A DNA stretch of 64,000 bases, from assembly GCF_018831695.1 (NCBI RefSeq), contig NC_056715.1, forward strand, positions 1,739,068 through 1,803,067. The letters run 5' to 3'. The position numbers and the translations under genes are program-made. Below are positions 1 through 10,700 of this stretch, piece after piece (within the stretch, counting starts at the first letter, position 1; each line of letters opens with the position of its first letter). This stretch comes from Puntigrus tetrazona (lineage: Eukaryota > Chordata > Actinopteri > Cypriniformes > Cyprinidae). The notes under the pieces were generated by a model. It saw nothing but the letters and a program-made list of their open reading frames with translations, searched no databases and was not told the origin of the DNA.

Positions 1-819
1 GGACAATGTTGACTTTATTTTCTTTTGATTCTGTGTAAAGTTGGTCAGTAAATAAAAAATAATAATCCTAATCAATTTTACAGACAAATGCAAAGAATTG
101 TGAAGAGATTGTAATTTGAAGCATTTTCCTCAAATAGCATTTTTTTAATAAAATGTACTCTAACGATCCAACTAAAAGTTTTATTTACAAATTCAAACAT
201 TTTTACAGTGTAGAGGATGATTGTACCGTTAGTCTTATTTGGCCTAATAAACAATTGATTAGTGAAAATTTGTTATTTTTTATCGAGAAATTAGTCACAT
301 TATGTCAGTAAAAAGGGATGCAAATGCAGATGACCAACGGAGGTTAACTACTTTTTTCAAATTAATCGCTTTTTCGAAATCTGAAGCGCACCCATAGCAT
401 GCTAACCAGGTCCTGACTGATTGCATCTTGAATATTCTGTTGCCGACTCTTAATCACAGCATCTGAAATCAGCGGGCACGCACTTCAAAGACCTCAGGAG
501 GGAAACATGTTTCTTCCCACTGTGAATTGTTCCAGCCCCTCTCGAAGGCCATCTGCACATACCTACAGTGTCCAAAACTTCCCAGAATCACCCTTGTCTG
601 CATGAACACAGACTCGATCTGCATTTCCACGTAACGCTAGCCGCGTACGAGGGATATATCCCAAAAACAGCCAACTTAACGTTATCCGACAGATAGTCTC
701 AGCCCAGTTAAAGCACCTGTGTCATAATTATATTGTACATACACACGCACACACACACAGACATATTCATAAATATATATATAAAATATATGAAAGCCAC
801 ATTTAAAAAAAAAAACATT

Positions 820-1350
820 TTGGTTAAATCATAATTATTGTGAGATAAGTCTAAATTATGACGTAACTTTGACATAAAAAGTCAATACTATGAGACAAAA
901 AGTTAACGTTAATGAGATCATTTATAAATTCTAAAACATTCAGCTGAAGACATAATTATGTTCTTCTAATACATAAAAGTATTTTTATACGACTTGTTTC
1001 ATAATTACGACGTTGGTCAAAATTCAGACAAAAAAAGTCTAAATTATGAGATATTAAGTCATAATTGTAACATGAAAAAGTTGACATTATGAGATAAAAA
1101 GTCAGTATTTGTGGAGATTTCTAATTAAACCAAAAAAGTCAGGAAACGTCTGTAAACTGTAAAATGTTGATCGTCAACCTTTCGGTAGTCATAGGTGCAT
1201 GCCAAAATATACAGTATAAAAATTATTTTCATATTATGACTTATTTTCAAAATTATGAAATAAAAACAGCTTTTTTGCCATAGTCATCTCATAATGTCAA
1301 TGTTTTGCATCATAATTACGATATTTTATGTTAATTTCCACTTATGGCGT
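820..1350. repeat. Degenerate AT-rich tandem repeat
   Basis: Variants of a motif resembling AAGTCATAATTATGAGAT recur many times (for example near 830-900, 1030-1110 and 1220-1300), with phrases such as aaaaagtc and aaattatga coming back at irregular spacing. This is a decayed minisatellite of a type common in fish introns. The unit length is too eroded to fix by eye. Confidence 0.5.
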
Positions 1351-2002
1351 AATTCTGTAATTGGAAAAAAAAAAAACTTGTTGCTATAACTGCGTCTCTG
1401 CTTTTTCTGCCACACATTCATTTCATAAATTCGGAGCACATTTTCAGTTTTTTTGGTAATGCTCAAGATCTCCCACTCATCTTGGCCACGGCAGTGGGAC
1501 GCCATCACACCACAGCATTCATTCTCAAAGCACCCGGCACAAACAGCACCCTTCATGGTTTTTTATTAGAGTATTATAGCATTACACCCCCTTGCTCACT
1601 GTTTACCGTCCCGCGCAACGATCAGCCTTTAATCATCTCAGCTTTACTCGGTTACACAGACATTTGCCCTTTAGAGTCATTATGACATTAGGCTACAAAG
1701 CAAATCACATGGACCATTCACTGTTCACGGATGAAGGGTCGAGAAGACAAGAGGACGGTAACACAGTCATCACTGCTTAAGATCCTGGTGTATTTCCTCA
1801 GAGTAACATCGACTGTCTAGCATTATACACTCAGTTAGTGATTGTCCATCATGACATAAAATGGAAAAACCACTTAAGCCACAGTTAAAAAAAGTCATTA
1901 CATTAAAAACATTTAGTTTAGATTTAGTCAATTAGTTTAAAGTAAGGTAGAATATGCATCATTTTAACTCGAAAAAGTTCGCTGTGTTTTATGTGATCAC
2001 AC

Positions 2003-2300
2003 TACCGTTCAAAATTAGCATTTAAAACAAAAAAAGCATTTATTTGATTAAAAGTACAATAAAAACAGTAATATTACGAAATATTAAATAACCGTTTTCT
2101 ATTTTAAAATAATTCAAAATGTCATTTATTCCTTTGATGGCAAAGCTGAATTTTATTAGCCATCACTTCAGTCTTTAGTTCAAGAACCTTTGGTCTTTTT
2201 TAATGCATCCTTACTGAATTAAAGTATTCATTTTTTTTTAACAACAACAACAAAAATCTTACTGATGCCAAATGTTTAAAAGATGGTGTGGCTGCCGTTC
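2003..2300. repeat. Dispersed interspersed-repeat copy
   Basis: The block begins with ctaccgttcaaaat and contains phrases recognisable from an abundant cyprinid interspersed repeat: gcaaagctgaattttattag, then caccttcagt-like sequence, then aatgcatccttactgaatt. A related block lies at about 34540-34870. No coding capacity was seen. Family assignment (SINE-like or non-autonomous DNA element) is not possible by eye. Confidence 0.45.
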
Positions 2301-2573
2301 AAAATAAAGGCTGCGGTGGTCAATCTGAGAAAAACTTCACAGATTTGCTAAAAATCATTGTCACACAGGTTGTCACACAAACTCATAGCAAAAAAATGTC
2401 TGCAACATTTGGGCAGTAATTCAGCGCAATATATACGTGATATTGTGTTATATAATGCCATAACAAACAAGTGTATTGGGTCACTCTTGTTGTTGTACTG
2501 TAATCCAGCGTAAGTAGTACTACAGGCTAAATGTTGTGGCATTCAGATGAAAAAAAACTGCAAAACATCTTAC

Positions 2574-2635
2574 CTTGGCTAAGTGTGAGTTAATCCACTT
2601 TGTGAAAGTTCTTTTCTGCACCGCCTCTTGTTCAT
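2574..2635 (-). CDS. syne1: syne1 (nesprin-1) exon 2, start of actin-binding domain
   Basis: Read on the minus strand, a tgtcttttgcag acceptor precedes 62 nt that end at a gtaaga donor. With one G carried over from the upstream exon, the exon encodes 21 residues: DEQEA followed by VQKRTFTKWINSHLAK. This is the opening of the first calponin-homology domain of nesprins, and it is closer to nesprin-1 than to spectrin, plectin or dystonin. Nesprin-1 is a giant nuclear-envelope spectrin-repeat protein. This domain binds F-actin and couples nuclei to the cytoskeleton. The phase-1 acceptor matches the phase-1 donors of both candidate first exons (4703-4781 and 10366-10432). Remaining exons are beyond the left edge, so only the N-terminus is visible. 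I did not separate the a and b paralogues. Confidence 0.85.
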
Positions 2636-3049
2636 CTGCAAAAGACACAATAAGCACATAAGTGAGCAGATATGATTTACTCTTCAACATCCAGTGAGAT
2701 ATTACGCGTTCCTGTCGTCTTCATTCTGCTCACGGTCGTCATGACTGAACTGGCTATTTTCTTATATTTGTGGGGATTTCTACTGAATGGTGTACATTTT
2801 CATTACTGTAAGTCTACAGAGCCAGAGAAGAGATATTCACCAGCACAGGAGAGCTGAGAGTCCGCACGTGGCATGAGCGAAAATATCAGAAATGGCAATA
2901 TTCCAATTATTACAAACATACTCTGCATAAACAACATGAATGCAGGTTTTAAACTGAAACACAGATATGCTCATCATTTTCATGTATGTGCAATCCGCAA
3001 GCTCTTGAGGACATTATTTGTGCAAATGCGAGAAAAGTCACAGGGTGGT

Positions 3050-4040
3050 TTTTAAAGCGTTGCTATGCAGTTCTGAGCGGTTGCCAGGCTGTCACTATGG
3101 ATATGCGTTTCTATGCTGTAGTTAGCATGTTTTGAGCAGTTGCTATACTGTTTCTGTGGATTTATAAAGATTTGTTTTGCTGTGCAGCCGTAAATATGTT
3201 CTGAATGGTTGCTTACAGTAGATGTGCTGGGTGGTTGCCAGGGTGTTGCTATGCAGGATGTTGTTGCCATGGCACTGCATATAGTCTGCAAAAGTGTTCT
3301 GTTGGTTGTTAGGGTGTTATATGATAACATAAAAATATTCTAAATTGTTGTCATGGCACTGCTATGCTGGAATGTATTATCACGTTGCCAGGGTGTTCCC
3401 ATATGGTTACTAGTGTGTTGTAGGTGGTTGCCAGGATGTTGCTAAGCAGTTGCAATGGAATTATGTACAGCTGCCACTGCCAAGCCTTTGCTATGAAGCC
3501 ATAAAAAATGTTCTGAGTAGTTATGGCATTGCTATTGAGTTGCTAGGATGTTCTATGGTTGCCAGGGTGTTGCTACGCGGTTTTTAGGATGCTCTGTGTT
3601 GTTGGCATTGCAAAGGTATTGTGAGTGGATGCCAGGCTGTTCCTACGCAGCTCCAACGGTTCTCTACATGGTAGTCGGGAAGTTTCTTTGCAGCCCTAAA
3701 GATTTTCTGAATGGTTGCTAGGATGTTGCTATAATATTCTGTGTGGTTGCAAGGGCAGTGCAATATCGCTGCAAATGTGTTTGGCATTGCCATGCAGTTG
3801 CAAAAGCATTCTAAGTGGTTGCCAGGAGGTTTCCAGACTTTTGAGATGCAGCATAAAGGTGTTGCCATGGCATTGCTATGAAGGTGCTAGAGTTTCTGTG
3901 AGGTTTCTAGGGATTTGCCATGTCGTTATAGTGTTCTGGATGGCTGCCAGGGTGTTGCTATGCGTTTGCAAAGTTGTTCTAAGTGGTTGCCAGGTCATTG
4001 CTACACAGTTCTAAAGAGTGGTTCCTATGGTATTAATGTT
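3050..4040. repeat. Degenerate minisatellite (GGTTGCCAGGGTGTTGCTAT type)
   Basis: For about 1 kb a motif of roughly 40-50 bp recurs with heavy drift: ggttgccagg, then tgttgctatgcagttgc, then a variable part ending near ttctgagtgg. Instances occur near 3060, 3230, 3380, 3430, 3550, 3715, 3820, 3950 and 3985. Open frames on both strands here (for example 3584-3868 minus and 3715-4014 plus) are by-products of a repeat that lacks stops. It sits inside the syne1 intron between exon 1b and exon 2. Confidence 0.75.
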
Positions 4041-4702
4041 CCAGTGATGTTTTTCAATCGCTTGCAAGATGCAATTGTTTAATGATATAACTATTCAGTA
4101 CTGTTTAAATCATCAATTTTAAGTATGAGCAATAGCACTAGTGATGCTTGACTTCACAAATGGCAGTAATGGAAGTTTGTGACACAATATACAAATCTCC
4201 AGAGCATTTTTAGACATAGATAAGGTCATTCAGGTCACCAACAAACACCCGCCAGACTTATTTATGCATGATGGGCTGAGACAGACCAGCGATTTTCACA
4301 ACAGACAACATCCTATCTTTGCATGCGTGTACTAATGCAATGCACGGGGCATGTTTAGGAAGCATCCATGTACTGTAGCACACATGGCATGCCGGTGCAG
4401 CCTTAAGCACACCACAGCCGTCATAATCCAACATGCGCAGCTGTAAAGAGATTTGCATCAGCACTCGTGTGCAGCCGTGACCCGCGCCAACACGGTGATT
4501 ACCTCTCCCGAGGAGGAAGACGAGGAAGACCTCAGCTGGCCAATAATGTCTAGTGAGCCATATGACCCAGAGACGTGTCACTGCATATCTGGATCATGCA
4601 TCTGTTTCACCTACATTCAGTGGAGCACAGACTACATGTAAATCTGAGCTATAGGTTCCCACACTTCAGTCGGATGAGAGGAGACATGGATGTCCCACTT
4701 AC

Positions 4703-4781
4703 CGCGGAGATACTGAAAGAATCCAGTCACCAGATTTAAAGACGTGGTCTTTTTCACGGCTACATCCTTAAAGTGAGCCAT
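4703..4781 (-). CDS. syne1: syne1 alternative first coding exon 1b
   Basis: The minus-strand ATG at 4781 opens 26 codons (beginning MAHFKDVAVKK and ending FFQYLR) plus one G, followed by a strong gtaagt donor. The leftover G joins the AT of exon 2 to make the Asp codon that begins DEQEA, so the splice keeps frame exactly. An in-frame upstream ATG at 4832 would add 17 residues. The 26-residue leader does not resemble the usual nesprin-1 leader encoded at 10366-10432. This looks like an internal promoter giving a different N-terminal cap on the same actin-binding domain. The exon call is inferred from phase, donor quality and the promoter-like flank, since no transcript evidence is available. 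Confidence 0.65.
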
Positions 4782-5180
4782 TGTGAGCCCTGCATTCGTT
4801 TCTTTGTGTCCTTCATGTGTGAAAGTGCGCAAGTGTCATCCAGGGAGGAAAACCAGATCAGCTATCCTTTATTTCCTCCGGGAAGCAGAGCAGGCGGAGG
4901 AGCTTTCCGTGTGAAAACGCAGCGCGACTGAGCGCTGGAGGATGAAACCTCCCCCTCCTCTTGTTGTCTCTCTCCCTCTCTCTCTCTCTCCCTCTCTCCT
5001 CCGCTGTGGATAGGCTGCTAATCGAGGGCAGTTTTTATGAGCCAGGCGACTTCCTGTTGTTGGTGGAGCTGGGGAGTCGTGCTGGTGTGGATGCTCCGTT
5101 CAGGTCTGTTCTAGTTCTAGCAGCATCCCACAGCTGCAGCCATACTAACTGGCTATGGCAATGATCGGCCAATCAGCACG
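4782..5180 (-). promoter_or_regulatory. Candidate promoter and 5' UTR of syne1 exon 1b
   Basis: GC- and CpG-richer than the surroundings. On the plus strand it contains a (CT)n tract at about 4960-5003 ((GA)n in the gene's sense), a CCAAT box at 5169-5173 and a CRE-like tgatgtca near 5191. The layout parallels that upstream of exon 1a. The transcription start was not located. Confidence 0.45.
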
Positions 5181-8100
5181 CGGGGGGCTGTGATGTCACC
5201 GGGCAGCTGGTGTTATCCTGATTTATATGGGTGGGTGGGGGTCAGCACTTGTGCTACACAGCTTGAACTCCACCGGGCCTCCACTACGAGCACCGCAGAC
5301 ACCCTAATGCAGGAATGGCTTAACAAATAATCAGATTCGTTGCAGTCCAGAATGCTATAGAACAAAGGACTTCTGATACGACACAGTTACTCTGTACTCA
5401 GCAAGAAACAAAGCAAGCATGAAGTGATTTTTTTTGTCTTTACAATGAAGATAAAAAGATTTTAATACATGTTTCTGGTCTTACTTTGTGCAATTTACTA
5501 TTCAAACACTATTTTGTGCATTTATTGTGGCAAGAATCGTTATATTGTGCTGAGGCTAGTATTAAAAACTTTGGATTGTAATGTATCGTACAGCAACTTT
5601 TTTTAACATCGGTGATAATTAGAACCATTTATTGAGCAGAAAATCAGCATATTAAAATAATTTAAGAAGAAATGAAGATACACCTAGGATGGGGGGAAAT
5701 TTTTAAATTTTTTAAATGTGAAAATTTATCCAGTTAAATGTTTTGTGAATATTCCTTTTTTAATTTTGCATCCGTCTATTGCAAAAGTCCTTCATATCAC
5801 AAATTCAGCCATCCTAAATAACAACTTTATTTGCAAATGGCTATAAAGCAACTGGGAACCAACTGCACCAAAAGTATTGAATCATTTATGTCACAGCCAG
5901 TCCAAAGCATCTGCCACCTGCTATGGTGCAGTCAGTGACTATATCACTCTATTATTCCTGACCATCATTTGTGAGCTCCACACAAACCCAATGCATGCTT
6001 AGTTGCATCCTGATACATAATTAATTGTGCAATTATTAGACCATCTTATGACCAGAAATGGACATCCGTCGTGTTAAATCTTGATTCTCCAGGCATCCGC
6101 TGCTTTTCGCTGTTCAGTTTAGTAAAACGCGCTTCGTCGAATTACTTAATTCAATCTCATGTTTTCGTGCATTTAAGTGCATACACAAAATATAACCGTT
6201 CTTTCGCAAATCCACTTAGAAGAAAAATCCATTCTCTCCCCGCTCGCTCGCCGTGGCGCAGCTCGGGTATTTATATCTCAAAAAGCCTTTTGTGTTAAAG
6301 ATCGAGGAATGTACCTCAAACTGTTTTTAGTCACAGAAGATAATGTAATCCACGGAAAAAAAAACGGTACTCCCATCACATGCTGATCTAATGATTTGTT
6401 TCTATCAGTTAACAGGGTTAGCTCAGGGATCAAAATAGATTAAAAAAAAAGTCCTGATATTGTGTGGATTAGAATAAGGTGAGAAAATGTATTGTATTTA
6501 TTATATCTAGCATATATATATATATATGAATGGATGAATGGATAGATAGATACATACATACATACATAAATAGAGCTGTCCAGTCCTGAAATGTTATCAC
6601 AGAATAATGTAGGCTTTGAGTTTAAGTCCCACAGTTCTCCATCCATAATCAATAGCTGATCATTAGTGTTTATCATCTACAGTCAATTTCAGTGCTGTAT
6701 TGTTCCCACTATAATTGAAGCACTGCCCAATTGCACTCACAGTCACTTTCAGTCTACAGACAGAAATTAGAGAAACAAGTGAGTGGAGCATCTGAAATTT
6801 AAATGAGTGCGTTCAACACAAACCCGAGACAGATGATATCATAGGCACCAGGTCAGATGTTGCTGTCATCTGTTGAATGGAGCGCAGCCTTTAATACTCT
6901 ACACATCGCTGGTGCAGTTTCAAGGGAGAAGCGCAAACGCCGGTTTTGCGCATTAGGCCCAAAAAAGATGCATTTAAGATATTTAATTAAAAAAAAAAAG
7001 TGCCATCTAGTGTCCTACTAAAACATTTTGTGAGCACATTAAATGGCTTTAATGATAATGAGAAGGCATTAAATCAGAATCAGGTTTGATCGGTTAACGT
7101 GAATACCTCTGTCGTCGTTTTAACAATATATCGAAACAGCAAGTTTTATCGTCTAATCAAGACAACAACCTTCTCATGCAAACTTTTCTCAGTAAACCAA
7201 CAAGATCCTCCTTCGTCTTGAGAGATTTCATCTGGTGTGTGTCTAAAGGAAATGGCTGCTGCATAAAAATCATTCGTGCCAATGAAAGGAAGATGGCAAA
7301 ACGGTTTTACCACACGCTCGAAACAGGCATGCGCCAGTCCCCACCACAGAGAGGGAAACCAAAAGAAGTTACTCTGAAAACAGTCACCACAGACCTTCTG
7401 TCGCATCAACCACACATCGCCTTATACGCAGCTGATGTCAAAGTTAACTAGCACACACCTCTTCTGATGTGCAAAATACATCTGACCGCATGCATGAACA
7501 CACTTATACTCAATTCATCTCATGTGCAATCACTGTGTGCCATCAAATGCCAAATTGGACTGTACAAGCTTTACATTAAAGGTGAGTAATGCACGGCGGT
7601 GCAAAATGTACCGGCAATTTACTAGGGTGTTGCTATGTTAATTGCCAAGTGTGTTGTATACGTTGGAAGTGTTAGTTGAGTACATATTTCACCTAATTAA
7701 ACCGGCATCTTCTACATTAATGCATGACTGACTTAAAATTTTGGCGGCAAAAACAGAAGTGCGAGTTATCACGCATATGCAACTTCCTTCCTGATATGTT
7801 TGAATACTAAGTTCCTCTCTTTAGCTTCATTTATGTTTCTTGTTTCGTCTTGAAGGCTATATGAGCGTGTGGGCATTGCCATGGTGATCAGAAACAAACA
7901 TGAATTCTCTGGAAGGAAATAGTTCTATATCTTCTACAGGTTACACAGAAAATGCATTAGAGGCTTTGAATAATTGCATGAGCCGCATTCTTCCATCACT
8001 TATTATTTTTAACTATTCATCAAGAGTGTTTTATGAGCTTTTTAAGAAGAGGATTGTGAGTTTTTGTAGGTTACTGTGAAAACGAAACAGATAAAATCTT

Positions 8101-9157
8101 AATGTCAACCTGACATTTAAGTCGACAACGTGGTGTCTTAAAACACCTTCCTGGTCTTATTGTGCATCGCATCTCAAGGCGTGTTGTTCTAAAGACAAAA
8201 TATTGTTTTTTTAATTCCTCTCCTGCCATATAAAAATATGCTTCACCCTCCAATCCAATCTATTTGATTATTAAAATCAAGTCCCATGACATGCTTTCTC
8301 TCAAAAGATTGTATTATGAAAGCAAAATGAGTTTCAAACTTATTTGAAATGAACTGGATTGCATAAAAATGATATTTTTGTTGAATTAATCACATGTCGG
8401 AATTAGTCTGCTTGCTGATGTGTATTATTGTGTTACCCAGACTTAACCTGGTTATTAAGTTGCTTTCATTATTGCTCTTTCCATACATTCCTGCTCTTTT
8501 TGTTGAGCGGTTGAAATCATTCATAAATCAATTATCGAGCAGAAAATTGTACCAGCCTGATGCTGTTATTACTCTTCCACGAAAGCCTACAGAGAAACAT
8601 CTGCCTTCACTTAGTCACTCTCAAAGGTCTCACTGTGCTCGACCAACGGGTTGCCATCAAACCATTTTTTTAATCTATGCAGAAGGCCATGAATGAGATG
8701 ACAGGACTAAATACAGCTAATTTGTGACCAGTTTTTATAGACTTTCCCCATCCACTGCCAACACTGAGTTACAGCCATCAGTCAATAAGAATGGACAGAC
8801 AAAGCCAGGGAGTCCAAACATCGATCTGCTCCATCATCCAAGGACAGGACATCTTCCAAAGAGGTGTCAGGTTCTACCTGTTCCTATACACAAAAATCCA
8901 CTACAGAGTCCCTGTCCAATGCTAAACAATATGGGCATTGAGCATATCGCTATTACAATGTTTATTACAATGTACATTTTTACACTTTAAAGTAAGAGCA
9001 ATGTTAATATGTTTATTTTGACTATTAATTAATGAATTAACATTTTACTTACTTTTATGACATTCAAGATTTTTTTTTTATGTTAAAGACACATTTTAAA
9101 GAATACTGGAGCCTTATGACTTTAATTGTATGGACCAAAAACAATATAAATAAATAA

Positions 9158-9237
<80 letters not shown>

Positions 9238-10365
9238 TATTTTGTTGCATTCACATTTTTCACCTGACATTTATATTTAAGCTTTTTTTAGTTCAAGATT
9301 TAGTTTACAATAACACCATTACGACAGAAGAAATATGAATTTGGCGATGGAGCTTCCCAGCAAAACAGGTGGATAATGGAAACATTTTCCTATCAACACG
9401 ATCCCTGCATCACAACAGCATCACTCACTCCCAGAAGGGCTATCATCGCTACTGTGTTTTTCTTTTGGGTGGTTTTATATTTTCCATTCTCCAAAAATGA
9501 CTCATCCCTCCACCTTGAAATCATTACCCATAAAACCGGTGGGCATCAAAGCAGGAGCAATACGTCTCAACACATCCGCCATCGGTGCTCCGGTAAACTT
9601 AACCTTATCATAAAGAACATAAATATCGTCCAAGTAAGAAAGGTCAAATGAAACTATTTCCTCCGTTGCAACACAAGTGTTAGAAAAGGGCCATTGTCAG
9701 GAACAACAATGACCTTCACAGGCTCAACTGTTTTAAACACAGATCTAATAACTATTTTAAACTTAAATCCCCAAAGATTCTTTCATCAAAAAACACATTG
9801 CTAAGAATTTAACAATACAGCTCTTTGTAGTTAGATTACACGGCTTCTGTGCTATTTTAACCAAATTGCCTATTTATTTCCACACAGTGCGGACGAAATT
9901 AGGTCCAAAAATTTGCAGAACTCATCACCACACAAACAGATCCTCTATCCCTGTTTAAAGGAGAAAAAAAAACGACTTGTCCTCAAGCACTGCAGCACAC
10001 AACATGTCAGTGTGAACCATCAGCTGATAAACCGAGGCGTCCCTAAGCCATTATAACGAAAGTACACGATTCCCTCTGGACGCTTCTCCGTTTGATGCAC
10101 TGCCACGAGAGTAACATGAGCCGCGTATGATGTCGGCATCGGTTTTAAAGATGAATGGACAGACACGCATAACCATTATGTAAAGCATCAATATTGATTT
10201 CTCAAGTGGCTAAGTTCCTGTGCCGTCAAATATGCTGCATTCGTGCAACAAGAGGCATCTGGCAAACTCTTGGTGTGAAGGCACTGAATCAGCAAAATTC
10301 CTCCTGACTCATAGTGCCAGAGGACGGTTGTGGGAGGTAGAGAAGAGAAATATAGCATCACCTAC
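5181..10365. other. syne1 intron between the two alternative first exons
   Basis: No convincing coding exon was seen on either strand. Contents are AT-rich intron, a diverged dispersed-repeat fragment near 5620-5680 (gagcagaaaatcagcatatt), short (TA)n and GGAT/GATA microsatellites near 6510-6570, an isolated unit resembling the 3.0-4.0 kb minisatellite near 7620-7670, and a long (TA)n tract at 9161-9232. Open frames of 60-100 codons lack splice or homology support. Confidence 0.55.
9161..9232. repeat. (TA)n microsatellite
   Basis: Uninterrupted TA dinucleotides for about 70 bp, preceded by an AAAT-rich run. Confidence 0.97.
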
Positions 10366-10432
10366 CTTGCAGCCTCTGCATCACATTCATAATGTCCTTG
10401 CTGGACCGTCCGAAAGGGCTGAGGGAAGCCAT
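10366..10432 (-). CDS. syne1: syne1 (nesprin-1) first coding exon 1a
   Basis: The minus-strand ATG at 10432 sits in a good context (gggaccATGG). It opens 22 codons, MASLSPFGRSSKDI then MNVMQRLQ, plus one G before a gtaggt donor. The DI.NVMQRLQ ending is the known nesprin-1 leader that comes directly before the DEQE of the actin-binding domain. The phase-1 donor fits exon 2 at 2574-2635, leaving an intron of about 7.7 kb. This is probably the canonical start, and the exon at 4703-4781 is an alternative inside this intron. The neighbour on the right is myct1 on the opposite strand, which agrees with the SYNE1-MYCT1 order on human chromosome 6. Confidence 0.85.
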
Positions 10433-10569
10433 GGTCCCTCTCTACAGTCCTGTGCTCCTCTGACACCGGATCACTCATGCAGTCGGCTCCGTAGACAGCA
10501 GACGCTGCACTACTTTCTTAAGGGGGCATCCCCATCTGCCCCTCCTACAACTCTCTCTTCCTCTTGCTG

Positions 10570-10603
<34 letters not shown>

Positions 10604-10700
10604 GCTCACTCTGATGCAGGAACTCCAGGAACTCGGTGTGGCCCAATAGAAAAGCAGGTTTCATATAGGCGCTCGCCCAAGCAGTCGACCAATCAGAAGT
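10433..10700 (-). promoter_or_regulatory. Candidate promoter and 5' UTR of syne1 exon 1a
   Basis: Contains a (CT)n tract at about 10571-10598 ((GA)n in sense), a CCAAT box at 10689-10693 and a second ccaat near 10644. It lies directly upstream of the canonical nesprin-1 start codon. No TATA box was recognised. The plus-strand open frame across this stretch (10220-10723) is a shadow. Confidence 0.45.

Larger units (their letters stand above)
1..2573. other. syne1 intron, no coding exon seen
   Basis: Downstream (left) of the first common syne1 coding exon. I looked on the minus strand for the next actin-binding-domain exon (family sequence around KPPMVVDDLF) and did not find it, so it should lie outside the window. 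The stretch holds AT-rich intron sequence, a degenerate tandem repeat near 820-1350 and a dispersed repeat near 2003-2300. The short open frames here look like chance. Confidence 0.6.

Noticed and set aside
3052..4014. Cys/His-rich open frames in the 3.0-4.0 kb repeat
   Set aside because: They arise from a decayed minisatellite present in both orientations and frames. No conserved domain.
9064..9270. Ile/Tyr-repeat open frames over (TA)n tracts, also at 30892-31119 and 41681-41933
   Set aside because: Pure dinucleotide repeats have no stops in these frames, so they are not genes.
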